Shown: positions 49,901 to 60,965 of the stretch, piece after piece | Position numbering within the stretch: position 1 is the stretch's first letter | Layout: every line of letters starts with the position of its first letter | NCBI GenBank assembly: GCA_038496675.1 | Contig: CM076660.1 | Location: 17,859,236-17,923,235 of the forward strand | DNA: 64,000 nt | From: Rachycentron canadum | Taxonomy: Eukaryota; Chordata; Actinopteri; Carangiformes; Rachycentridae | Direction: 5' to 3' | Translations under genes and position numbers: made by a program | The notes under the pieces: model-generated | The model's database searches: none | Seen by the model: the letters and a program-made list of their open reading frames with translations, nothing else | Told to the model about the DNA's origin: nothing

Positions 49901-50740
49901 TTATAGAGCAACACATGACAGGATTGTTAACATGTAAGGTCATAAGGCTGCGTGCTTCTGCTTCTACAAACATTCCTGGGTTGTTCCTCCTACACTCTAG
50001 CTGTGTCATAGTGATGCAGCAGATGTTGTAAATGAAAACAGCAAGTGTCTGTTCTGGAGGAGGGCTGTACATGGCCACAGTTTACAGGTTTTATTAAGTT
50101 ATTCAGCCTCCAATTAATGCTGCTGTGAGTCTTACTCATAAGAGCGGATTATTTGTCTGAATATTGTCGACATATTGGTGGTAAGGGCTGTGCAGATGTG
50201 TGGAGAAGGCAGCGCCAACTTAAGTCTTAATTAACTCTAAACGGTGGTCGTGGAAAGATGACAAAATACCCAAGCATCAGGCAGAGTATGTCTGAGGTAA
50301 ATTGGCAGCAAATTGTACATGCACAAGGAAATACTCTATATACAAATATAGCGCACACACATGCATCACTGTACTTGTGAGAACCTTAACGGACTACCCA
50401 ACTATCCTTTCAGCATCTGGTCTCATCACTACACAATTTAATGACCTCACAACTAGTTTGAAGTGAACTATTAGAAATAATAATATAACATATTAATAGA
50501 TTTATTGTTTTCGTTATTTAATTGAATTTGTAATTGAAGAGGCACTAATTATTTTGGCTTGACGTTACCCTTTGGCTTGTGAGCCATACCATGATGCATC
50601 CCCTGCTTTATGGTCTATTTTCCTCTAAATGGGACCAGAATTTCAAAAAATGAACATCACGTTGTATTGAATACTTGAATCTAGAGACTGAGACCTTAAA
50701 CTCATTAGGAAAACATTAAAAATAAATAAAGTGAGAAGTA

Positions 50741-50859
50741 GGGCCATTTTCACATAGACTTCAATACAGTCAGACTTAATCTGATGGTCATCAGATAGAA
50801 TAAAGGTTTAAGAGTCTTTAGCATCACCTTCACTTTTCTTTTTATAGACAGTCTATGAT
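50741..50859 (-). repeat. Interspersed repeat ending '...tatagacagtctatg' (minus orientation copy)
   Basis: Reading the minus strand: 'catagactgtctataaaaag', 'aaagtgaaggtgatgctaaa' and 'ctcttaaaccttta', then 'gtctgactgtattgaagtct'. The first part matches the copy at 30257. The second part ('tcatagacttctatacagtcagac' type) is known to me as the other end of the same family. Confidence 0.65.
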
Positions 50860-51701
50860 CACGATTTACATGTGTGGTGTGGGAGTTAAACCAGTAACTA
50901 ATGTTGTGGTTTAATCCTCCAGGACGTGATGTAGCACACTGGTTTATTGTCTAACATCATAAAAAGTGCAACAGGCAGAAGGTGTGACTTGTTATGTTTG
51001 TGTTATCACACAAAGCTTCAGCCAACTAACTACCCTGAACCAGACATTCACATTATATCTTTAACATGTAATTAATCTTAATGTGTACTTTTTAAAATGC
51101 ATCTTATCACCTTCACACCCAGTTTTTCATGCTGTAATATAAGATAAATGCCAGATTTTTTACATCGCATCTGATCTCAAATCTGTTTTACTGATACAAA
51201 TTAAATTTCTTCCCAATAATACCTTGCACAGCCTTGCAGTGTCTTGTTTCAGTTTTCTGTTCCAACAGGGCCAAAAATGAGGCAAGAAAACTTACAACCC
51301 TGAGTTTTTCTTACTTAGCTTATTTACCTTACTCTAATCTTTAATTTAATGCAAAATCTTATTGTAATGATCAGCAAAATGCTATCCTCAGTTTTATCAT
51401 TTTTGTCTTCTCAATGACTTTCAGCCCTCATGAGTAACACAACATCACATACATACACACACACATACACATCTCCTTTGCCTGTCAGATACTGTAGAAA
51501 ACATGGGGATCAAAACAGGCATCACTTCTATCTGCAAAGGGAAAGTTGACAAGTAGCGTCTCGTCAGCAGTTCATTTCTCCCAATCTGCTGGAAAATACA
51601 AATCTTCACAAACAACACTGATAGTATGCACACCACAAAGAAAGCCATTGTTCTTAATCTGCTTGTTTCAGTTTATCAGCTCACTTTGATATCACCCTCT
51701 C

Positions 51702-51702
<1 letters not shown>

Positions 51703-51744
<42 letters not shown>
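51703..51744. repeat. (AC)21 microsatellite, uninterrupted
   Basis: 42 bases of pure AC. Confidence 0.97.
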
Positions 51745-51748
<4 letters not shown>

Positions 51749-52410
51749 ACACACAGACGCACTTACAATGCTGGGAAAACAAACACTCTTCTGATCTACC
51801 CTCCTCAGGGCTTTGTGGGCTCTCTGTGAAACCTCTGTCTATCTAGACAAGAGTCGACCTGGAAACTGAACAAAGGCCCGGTTCCCCTCTTCACATTGTT
51901 ATTTAGCAAAGTCTGTCGCAATGAAAGACACAATGAACTGGATTACACACATGGATGAACACACACACTCACAAAAGAGGCTCTGCTTTGCCACAAACTC
52001 CTTCTCATCTTCCCAAAGCAACATTGATCTGATTCTGGAGTCAGACAGAGAAGTATGAGCGCCTGGTTGTAAGCAATAAGTACCACTTCAAACACAACAT
52101 TAACCATGCCCTGTGAAAATTTCAGCTTTGCCAATAAAGATTTAACCTGCTCAATGAATTCTAGCCTCTAATTATGCTTAGTTAAATGCCACATGCAGGG
52201 ATTTAAATTAGCTACTCAATATTCACAAGGATAGAGGCTACGTAATTGCTGCTGATGCTAAATAAATGAAAGAGGGGGGTAAAAAAATAACAATTACGGG
52301 TCTACAGATTAGTTGATCTGAGGAACAGAGTGTGCAGATGAAGTGTAGACTCACTAAATAAAAATGGTATGATGAAGGTCAGTGCTAGAAAATGCCAGAA
52401 GATCTACAGG

Positions 52411-52590
52411 CATGCTAGCAGCTCTATGAAGCTGTAATGCTTTAAGCTTAATGCTAATGTTAGGATACTAATATGCTCACATTGACAATGCTAACATGAG
52501 CTAGCATTTTAGCCGATTTAGCAGATATGTGCTTTGGTGTTGTGTGCTAGTATGCTAATATTTGTCAATTAGCCCTTGAGTACAGCTGAG
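52411..52590 (+). repeat. 'gctaac' family repeat, 5' half
   Basis: Contains 'catgctagcagctctatg', 'gacaatgctaacatgagct', 'gtgtgctagtatgctaatat' and 'tcaattagccc...agtacagctgag'. These are the same landmarks, in the same order and orientation, as the copies at 26.1 kb and 37.3 kb. Confidence 0.65.
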
Positions 52591-53359
52591 ACTCATGATT
52601 TATTCAATGAAAAATAATATTTTATTTTTATTATTTCAACTTAAATAGTCCAAATAGTCAATAAGAGCTGCCTTTTGCAGTATCACAATGGTAACCGTGG
52701 AATGTTGCTGTAATTTAAGTACATATGATCCATATTATCTCATATAACAACAGTAAAACGCTTCACATTTGTACCAACTGCCATTAAAATGGTCTGATGC
52801 ACAAGGAGGGAGTGTGAAGGCCGCTACTGAGCAGTGACATGAGCTGTGCTGTATTACAGGGTTTTTAAAACCTAACCACTGACAAGACTACACTTTGTTT
52901 ACGAGACTTCTTCTCTGTTGAAGTGAAAGCAGTGGCCTGATAAGCCACATGTAGCCCTGAACCAATGACCTGTGTTAAGGAGGCGTAATTGTCTTTTTAC
53001 AACAGGCTCTAAATCTATCCTTGCCTTCCCTACACCAATTCACCCCTACAAGTGCTGTGCAGACTCCGGTTGCCTAGCAGCAGCGGTATTTGAGATGTTT
53101 CTTTTGTTTCTGTTTGGTTTGTTTTTTTGACTGATGGGTAACAAAGTCAGCTCCTTCTTTTCTTTTACAGCTCTGGTAATAGGCAGCGGTATCAGTGCTC
53201 ACTGCACAGTGGCAATGATGGTGAAAGATAGTGAGGGAGGTCTCATACAAGGAACTGAAATTATGATGCGGGACTTTTATTCAAACATTCATATTTCTAT
53301 CTCTAGTCTGAATGAGTGCAAGCGGCTGTTCCTTTGTGTGCATTCACATCTGTACCGAC

Positions 53360-53498
53360 CTGCAGCCATCTGCATGTATCCAGCCAGGGTGCAGATCCTC
53401 CTCTCACATCCTCCACTGGGCAGGAAGATGGTGATGATGGCCAACAGGGAGCTGACAGCCAGCAGAGCACAGCCGCCAGAACACAGCACCGCACTGGT
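53360..53498 (-). CDS. Putative internal exon of an LHFPL/PMP22/claudin-type tetraspan membrane protein (partial gene)
   Basis: Seen: read on the minus strand from 53498, the frame T-S-A-V is open for 46 codons plus one base. It gives a membrane-spanning stretch (SAVLCSGGCALLAV, then a run of L, I and F), a short loop ending CERR, and the start of a second hydrophobic segment, ICTLAGYMQMAAG. The acceptor is a T-rich tract ending tctttag at 53499-53500. The donor is CAG|gtcggt, with GT at 53358-53359, so the exon enters in phase 0 and leaves in phase 1. Known: in PMP22, CACNG and LHFPL proteins, an exon of similar size covers the second membrane segment and the loop, and ends at an A-G codon before a leucine-rich third segment. 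Inference: an internal exon of this superfamily. LHFPL, possibly LHFPL7/TMEM211-like, fits best from memory, but claudin-like or PMP22-like members are not excluded. Such proteins sit in the plasma membrane, often as partners of channels or junction proteins. No flanking exon was found within about 10 kb on either side, so introns must be long. A lone decayed exon is possible, although there is no stop or frameshift. Confidence 0.6.
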
Positions 53499-53824
53499 CT
53501 AAAGACAAAACAGACACACACGCACAGAACAATTTAATTTGAGCTCCATTTATTCACTAATACAGACCAAACACCACACTGATTGACAACAGTTCCACAT
53601 CTTCTTCTGCGGAGAGCTGCTTGTGGTGTCATGTAGCCACAAATAAATGTACCTTCTTCTGAAAACACTCCTCAAGAGCAAACGTGTGTTGTGGTCAGGT
53701 CAGATTGTATAATCTCACAGCCAATCCTCCTAACAGGTTAATGGCTATCTCAGCTGGAAAACAGCACTCCATGGCCAAACAACAGCACACTGTCCCTTCT
53801 CATTACATCTTCGTTTAATCACAG

Positions 53825-53859
53825 ATACACTCACACACAGACACACACACACATACACG
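53825..53859. repeat. Imperfect (CA)n microsatellite
   Basis: CA units with CT, AG and AT interruptions. Confidence 0.85.
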
Positions 53860-56800
53860 CTGCAAGTACAAAAAGAAAAACACAGGCAAAGGAAGGACCT
53901 TACACAAATAACAAGATTCATTCATAATTTTTCTGTCTGTATTAATGTATCCATACTGGAAAACAAGCAGGATCATAGTTAATTCACCAGCTCGGAGGAA
54001 GTTTGGTTCTTTGTACAATGTCCTGTCAGAGCTTTGACTGGATTTTCTCTCTCATCAGTGCTAAGCCGCCCTGTTGCTCCGCTCCGGCAAAGACTCCTGG
54101 GAAAGTGTGCATTCCTGGACAAGTGGCAGCTGAGTTTGAAAGTATGTTAGGCCTGAGAGACAGTGTGTGTGTCTGTCAATGTGGGTGTGCATGTGCGTTT
54201 CCCACAACCTGTGCCTTTGTGGTGCTGTTTGATCTGCTCAGCCTCTCAAACTGGCTCTCCAGCTTCAATAAAGCTGCCACACATCCTCCTCAATGCATTT
54301 TAAAATGTGTCTGTCCTGGACAAGAGCGACGCACTAACACAGTCAGAAAACAGGGACACATTAGTGATTAGCATGCAGGCGGGGGCGATCAGAGAGAAAT
54401 GTCTAACATGCACAAGGGTATTACAGCCCTGAAACACGTGTCATTATGCATGTCCCTAACATGACTGACGTGAATGGAGGGAGGATGAAAGCAGAGCGAT
54501 TTCCATGCCTGACAGAAGATTTAATTAGCTTGTTCTGGGTGTTTGGCAAAGAGGGGAGCCAGGAAACATTGGAGTGTTGTGATGTTGGTGGCAATGACAA
54601 TGATTATTCTTTTGACCTTTATTTGCCCAGATTTGCTGAATGTGTGTGTTCTTCACCATCGCCCCGCCTACATCAGTTCACACACATTCACATCTGTGTT
54701 GCACATCAGCTCATTGAGAACTGCCAGAGCAAAGTGCCTTGCACAAGGGGCACCTTAGCCATAACAATTAAGTAGGGAAAGAGCATGTGCAGAATAAGAA
54801 CAACTCCTTTAGGAAAGCAACTCTACATCATTTTAAGAAAGACGGTAGATTTCACTTGATTTCACTGACACTTCAAACATCATCAGTATTCAGCACAGAG
54901 ATCATGCCTCAGAGTCAGTGCAGAGTCTGGTCGCATTTGTTTCTGTTGTGGCAGCTCCAATATGAACCAGGAGATAACAGACAGACAAACTTTCTGCTAA
55001 CAATGTTTATCACCAAATACATTAAGTGTTTAAAATGATATTTGAGCATATTAACCAGTTGTTTTTTTTTTTTTCATATGGAAGTGTCGTTCACTTTTTT
55101 ACAGACTGAAACATCGCAACGATTGTGGGATGAAAGTTTGTTTTTATTTTCTCCACAGTGTAATTTCTGACTACGCTTCGCACTTGACCACTATTATTAG
55201 GTATCAGCATGCACATAGGTGTGAATGGTGTTTGTTTGAATTTGTTTATAGCTGGTCAAAATTGGACAATGTGATATTTGCAGCAGTCTGACAGGAGACA
55301 GTGATGAAATAATCTTAAACTTCCACAACATTTTGTTTGATTGTGTCAGTCCTAAATGAAAGACACTTTATTTTATTTTATGATATTAACAATACCAATA
55401 ACAATACATACTCTTTTTTTAACATTGAGAAGACTCAGCAGCTCACTTGAAGATGCGGCAAAGCCATTAACTTCTGTGGTCTTTGTTCTTGTGTCTCTCC
55501 TGCAGGAATGATATTTATGTATGCACAGGAATGTCTCCTTTCTCTCTGCAGCTTGATCTTGGCGTGCCTCCTGGGCTCCTAGTGTGCAGCCTACCTCCCA
55601 CCCCGCTGTTCTCATTTCACTGTGACACATTAAAGGTACATCATGTCTCCTATAGAGGAGTGGAGGTGGAGGTGGAGGGGGCAGCCATATTCAGTTCTAG
55701 GAGGTAGACTTTCACTAAACAATAAAATAAACATTGTAATGTACTCAGCTGAATTCAGTTCGAAAATGATGATGATGATGATTAGCATTAAAATGAACAT
55801 TTCCGTAATTGGTTGTAAATCTAAATATTTCCATATCAACTGAAAATCCATCTGCTGCTTGTGTACTTGTCTATTTTCATTTTTGTCACTTAATTATCTG
55901 CAAGCAGTAATAGATTTACACACATGACATTCTCTATGTGCCATTTAGACACAGCCCGAGAGACTAATAAAGGCTATCAGAGCCATACACAGCTATTTTT
56001 ACAGAAAACAACCAATATTTCAATTCATGGTGACTCAATTAATCAGCTGCCGGCAGTGTGTTCGTGCAAGTGTGTTTGGATGAAACAAACTCTAATTATC
56101 ACAAGTTTTACTAACAAACAATACAGAAAAAAATTCTGAGGCCTTTTTATTCAACTGTATTTGTGTTGCTCTGTGTGCAAGTTAATTTAAAAAACAGCAA
56201 TGGTTCTTTGAGTTATTCTTCCTCTAGAGATTGTAATTATGTGTGAATAACTAGTTTAGCAGGAGACAGACTGAGAGAGACAGACTTGTCTTTATCTCTT
56301 TGATTTGGAAGGTAATCCTCTGAGGATATATAGAGTTAAGGTGCAACGAAGCTCAAAGACACAACTTTTACAACGTGGCCATAATTAATACAGGGAACTA
56401 GCAGACTTGACCCACAACCACCATTTAATCCCACAAAAGTAGTGAGTGGCCTCGAGCCACCGTTAATGTGACCATACAAGTGTTACAATGCTGATAAAAC
56501 TAAAGGCTACAGGCACTGCTACACATGTTAGACTGCCCAGCTCTGTCATAAAAAAATTTTATTGGTTTCTCACAATAAATGGTCCACAACCTGAGCCTGA
56601 TGGAGACCAATAACTGCACCAATACAAAAAAACCTGCATCCAGCTGCTTTGAGTAATAACGGGGCAGTCTGAAGGGGACTCTTTGATTTCCAATTACATT
56701 AAGGAAGTCGGGGATTACACTGTACGGGCCAGTGAAATTTCATTGTCTACTCAATTGGGAGTTACAAGATGGAGATGGCAAGGCATGTCTCATTAAACGC

Positions 56801-57930
56801 ACTTTGCCTTTCCAAGCCCAGACAGAGCGGCTAAATGTTTCAGCGCAGGGCCATGGAAAATGGAGGGTTTGTGCTCTTCAGAAGTGCCAGGAAGAGGAGA
56901 CAGTTAATGCGCAGCGTCGGCCCTTGACAGAAATAACCCCACCACTTTACAATCCGATGGCTCGCTTTTATGGAGGACAAGAGGTGAGTTAAGAGCACTG
57001 CAGATCCGCAGATACGCAGACATGACGAGCTTGCCTTACTGCTGGATGGCTCTCCCTGTATGTGTATATGTGTCTGTGTGTGCGCTTTGGTGTACACTTT
57101 TTTATGTGGACAGGTATGCCATCTGCACACACCTGCTGTCTCATCCTCTGTGTGTGCTTGGCTCAGCCCTCCCACCACTGATCAGCATTCAGCAGTGTGA
57201 GAGCCCAGTGGTCACACTAAAGCATCAGCCTTGACATGTTCTGCCTCTAGAAGCCCATTAGCGCCGTAACACAAAATCCCAGAATATCTCTCAGCCACCA
57301 AAGGTGTTTCTGCTCCATCCACCTCACACACATAAGAAATCAGCTGAGATTTCATCTGTCACTCCTCTTTCTGTAACTTCCCTCCATTCTTTTGCACTTC
57401 TTCATTGTCTTTCAGAGGAATCCTAATAACCCTGACAAACAGAGCACTAGTAGTGCTTCCCCTTTACACTAATGTGCTGAATAACGTCTTCTTCATTGAT
57501 CTTCACTGTGAGGGGGCTGGGAGAGGGAGTAAGGTAAGGATAAGTGTGTGTGTATGTAGGTGTGATGGTCCTCTGAATGGCTGACGAAGCTGTGTGTACA
57601 GAGTGAATACGAGATGGAGAGGAGATAAGGCAGAGAGGGGAGCGGAGATTAATCACCTGACAAGTGGATGGAGTGTCCATTTGTGCCTCGGGGACATGCT
57701 GCAGATAGAATGTGACATTCAGGAGCACTTGGGAGGACATGGGAGCGCTCGTTGTTCCCACATAAACACACACACACCCAGGGACACACAGCTGAGTCAC
57801 TTAATGTCAGCATACAAACATGTAAACCTTCAAAATCATGGACTTTATGGATCACAATAGCTGCTGTGACACGCCCCAACACACTAACACAGTCCTTGCT
57901 GCTGTTTAAACAAAGAAGCGAATGGTGACT

Positions 57931-57970
57931 GATTAGCATAGCATATTAGCATGCTAACATTGCTATTTTT
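57931..57970 (+). repeat. Short 'gctaac' family remnant
   Basis: 'gcatattagcatgctaacat' matches the core of the family. Only about 40 bases are recognisable, so the call is weak. Confidence 0.4.
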
Positions 57971-59962
57971 AAATTCACAATCCAAGCAACAGTTGTTGGT
58001 ATATTACAGTTTGGACCGACCACCAGGCCAAAAATAAACACAAACGGGCTAAAAAAAAAAAATCAATGTCGGGCTGGGAGAAGACATAAATAACTCCTAT
58101 CTCCTATAGGTACCCTACAGGTTTTTTACCATATAGTAGGAGAACCAATTATGACATCAATAATTCTAAGAAATAACAAAAAACTTTTAAAATGTTTTTG
58201 TACCTTGCTAGCAAATGTGTTTATTCTGTGTTTTCTTATACCTGGAAGACACAATCTTATATCTCATTTTCAGCCTTTAAACTGCCTCTGTAATTTGTTC
58301 TTCAGGAACACAAGAGAATCCACCCTGTGAGAGGAGAGATGTGTTTTTCCAAACAGAAAAAGACATTTCAGTGTCCTTACAAGACAGATTCACTGTGCTC
58401 TGACAATCTTTCATCCTGGTGTGTATTGTCAGTGGTTTGCAAAAAGCAAATACCTCTCGCACATTTTCAGTCCTTCACATCGTTACAAAGGCTGACAGAT
58501 CGTTTCTGATCCATCTTCTGTATGTGCTCTCAGTCATTTGTATTCAAATCCAGCTGCTGATTTTTTTCACGTTTGTCACATTTTTACGTAGCATCATCGG
58601 GAAACACGCCAGGAGCATAAAACCCAGCAGTCGACTTGCAAACTGAAGTTCATGTTTACTAGATCGTAGCGACCTACAGTACAGTATCTTCTAGCACCGC
58701 ACAGTCAGAGAGGAAAACTCCATCTGTGTGACTTTTGTTTTATGATTATGCGATAAAGCATAAAAAGGTAAAGCACATGAGGTCAAGTGCCAGCTTTAAT
58801 GTCATTATGTGGAGGGAGATGTAAAGAACTTTTATCAAAGTAATGACATTAAAATTAATAATTTAAAAATGTAATACTTAAATAATTTAAAACCTGTGCT
58901 CAAAGGGACTGCTTTTTGCATTGCAGCACATTTTTTGAACCAGTGTCTGAAAAAGGCCAACTTTGTGCATTAATCTCAACACATGAGGCTACTCTGACCT
59001 CATGTTAAGTTTTGTTCTGCCAAATGTCACATAAATCACACACACCTTAACAAACTGGAATAGTTTAAATATTTTTACTAGATTGTGATATTTATATATC
59101 TTGCAGCATTAAAATTTCCTGTCATGTCTTAGCGTCAAATTCTCTAAAAGGAGCCAAGTCACACAGTAACAAATGTCATCAGAGGCCCAGTGTTTCCTCC
59201 CTGGGACCCACACAGGACACTCCCGCTGTAAAGTAATGCTTTCATGTGGTGTTGAGTCTTCTCTTTGATGTTAAATGAAAACACAGTGAGAATCTCTTGA
59301 ACATAGAAGACTTATTCACAGTTAAATGACCTGGGAGGACTCTCATATGTGAGCCCATGCAGGAAACACATCAGAGAGAAGGAAACATACACACACCCTC
59401 ATATTTCACAGGCATGTGCTGTACGTGGTGTGCAGGGATGTTTGAATCACAGGAAGTTAGTTCAGAGTCACCAATGACCACATCCTGTCATTTTGTCCTC
59501 ACGTCAGCTTCTGTCTATAGTGGACAGTATTTTTACCTATTCTGTGTTTAAGCTTGAAGAGTAACTCGCCTTGTGTCAGCGACGTAGATAAATACAGCAA
59601 TGATGAAACAACATATATTTGATGGTGGCAGGTTAATCAGGATCCAGTCAACTCACCAACAAGTAAAACAGTAACAACAGAAAATATAGTTTCTGTTACT
59701 GTAACACTGGAGAATATAGTTTGCAGTTTCTGATGAGTGGAATATAAGTCATCAACAGTCAGTCAAACAAAAATACACATTTCTGACTGAAATTACATTT
59801 ACATCATTACATTTATGTGAAACAGTCCTGGTGTTGAATAAAATAACCCTGTTTCATGGCCATTGCTGGAGTAGACAGGGAAATTATCACTATACAGATA
59901 AGAGATTGTTTTGACAGATGAAAAAAAAAAAAAACGTGTCCACATGCAGTTACTGTTTAATT

Positions 59963-60052
59963 GCTCACACCTACAGGCAATTTACAGTCACAGTCACCAA
60001 TTAACCTCACCTGCCTGTCTCAGGACCGAGGAAGTGGCTGAAGAAACCCACT
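59963..60052 (+). repeat. Interspersed repeat with 'ggcaatttagagtcaccaat' type core
   Basis: 'cacacctacaggcaatttac', 'agtcaccaattaacctcacc', 'tgcctgtct' and 'gaagaaacccac' match, in order, a teleost repeat I know as 'cacctacgggcaatttagag', 'tcaccaattaacctaacctg', 'catgtctttgga', 'gaacccacg'. Six extra bases (cacagt) duplicate part of 'cagtcaccaa'. Confidence 0.6.
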
Positions 60053-60922
60053 TCCTGTGACGTGATAGTGCTAAGCCTACATACTACTATGTAATTCAAT
60101 TTAATTAGTGCCTTGTCATCCTGTCAAATGTTGAGAATGTCCTGTCACGTTCACTGACACAGACTGGTCACCTGTCAAAACAGAAGTGAGTCAGTTCATT
60201 ATTGGATCTACAGTAACAGGGTCAACCTAGCTCTCAGCAGCGAGAGGAAAATCTTTTTGCACCATTTAGGATCCTTTAGCTCCTTTGTGGATGTTGCCCC
60301 TGGTCTCGAGACATCCTTAGTAAATCTAGGTTTATGAAATTATTTTAGTTCATATTTTCTACATTCCCAAATAAAATTGGGTTTAATCAAATTGCTTCAG
60401 AGTAATTTACACAAAAACCTGGGGCCAGATAGAATTATTCCACAATAAAAGTACTTGAGAAATAATGAAAGTTCCATGAACAGGAGTCAATAAGGGCCAG
60501 TAACATTGTTTTGCCCCTGTGTCCTAATCCTAACAAGTTAATCTGGCCATGTTATCAGCAATAACTGGAGCTGGCCTAGTTCCAGTCTGTCCGGCGCTGC
60601 AGGCAGCTGCGTCCCTGCCAGGCCACTAACCACCACCTGCACCACCTGGAGACCTTTGGGACTTCACTTCTGGGGCTCCAGAGTGATGAATAAACCCAAG
60701 TTATTGTTGACTAATGAGCCGATGCACAATATGCCACTTGGTAACTGTGTTCACTCTGACAGCAGCCAATGCAATGTCTCCTATATAAAAAGTCTGAATT
60801 ATAACCGCTAGGACTCAGTCAGGACTGGACGTATAACTGTAAATATCTATACTGTTGTACGATGTTCTGCATTGTTTACATCTTTATGTCTTCAGTTCTG
60901 ATCTCAAGGATATATTCAGCTT

Positions 60923-60965
60923 TTGTGAAATTTCCCCATAGGACTTATTAAAGTTTATTTATTTT
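60923..60965 (+). repeat. 'aatttcccc...attaaag' repeat end (plus orientation)
   Basis: 'gtgaaatttccccataggac' followed by 'ttattaaagtttattta'. Similar to the minus-strand copy at 12495. Short and diverged. Confidence 0.4.

Larger units (their letters stand above)
41206..53357. other. Non-coding DNA, probably intron or downstream flank of the minus-strand exon at 53.4 kb
   Basis: Repeat copies and microsatellites are listed individually. I searched the minus strand for a following exon (leucine-rich third membrane segment, then a G-W-containing fourth) and found none. The 177-codon plus-strand frame at 47420-47953 opens with TTG and has no family resemblance. Confidence 0.5.

Noticed and set aside
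53303..53521. Alternative minus-strand frames over the tetraspan exon
   Set aside because: The neighbouring frame gives a W/C/P-rich sequence without membrane segments. Only the T-S-A-V frame has family character and fitting splice phases.
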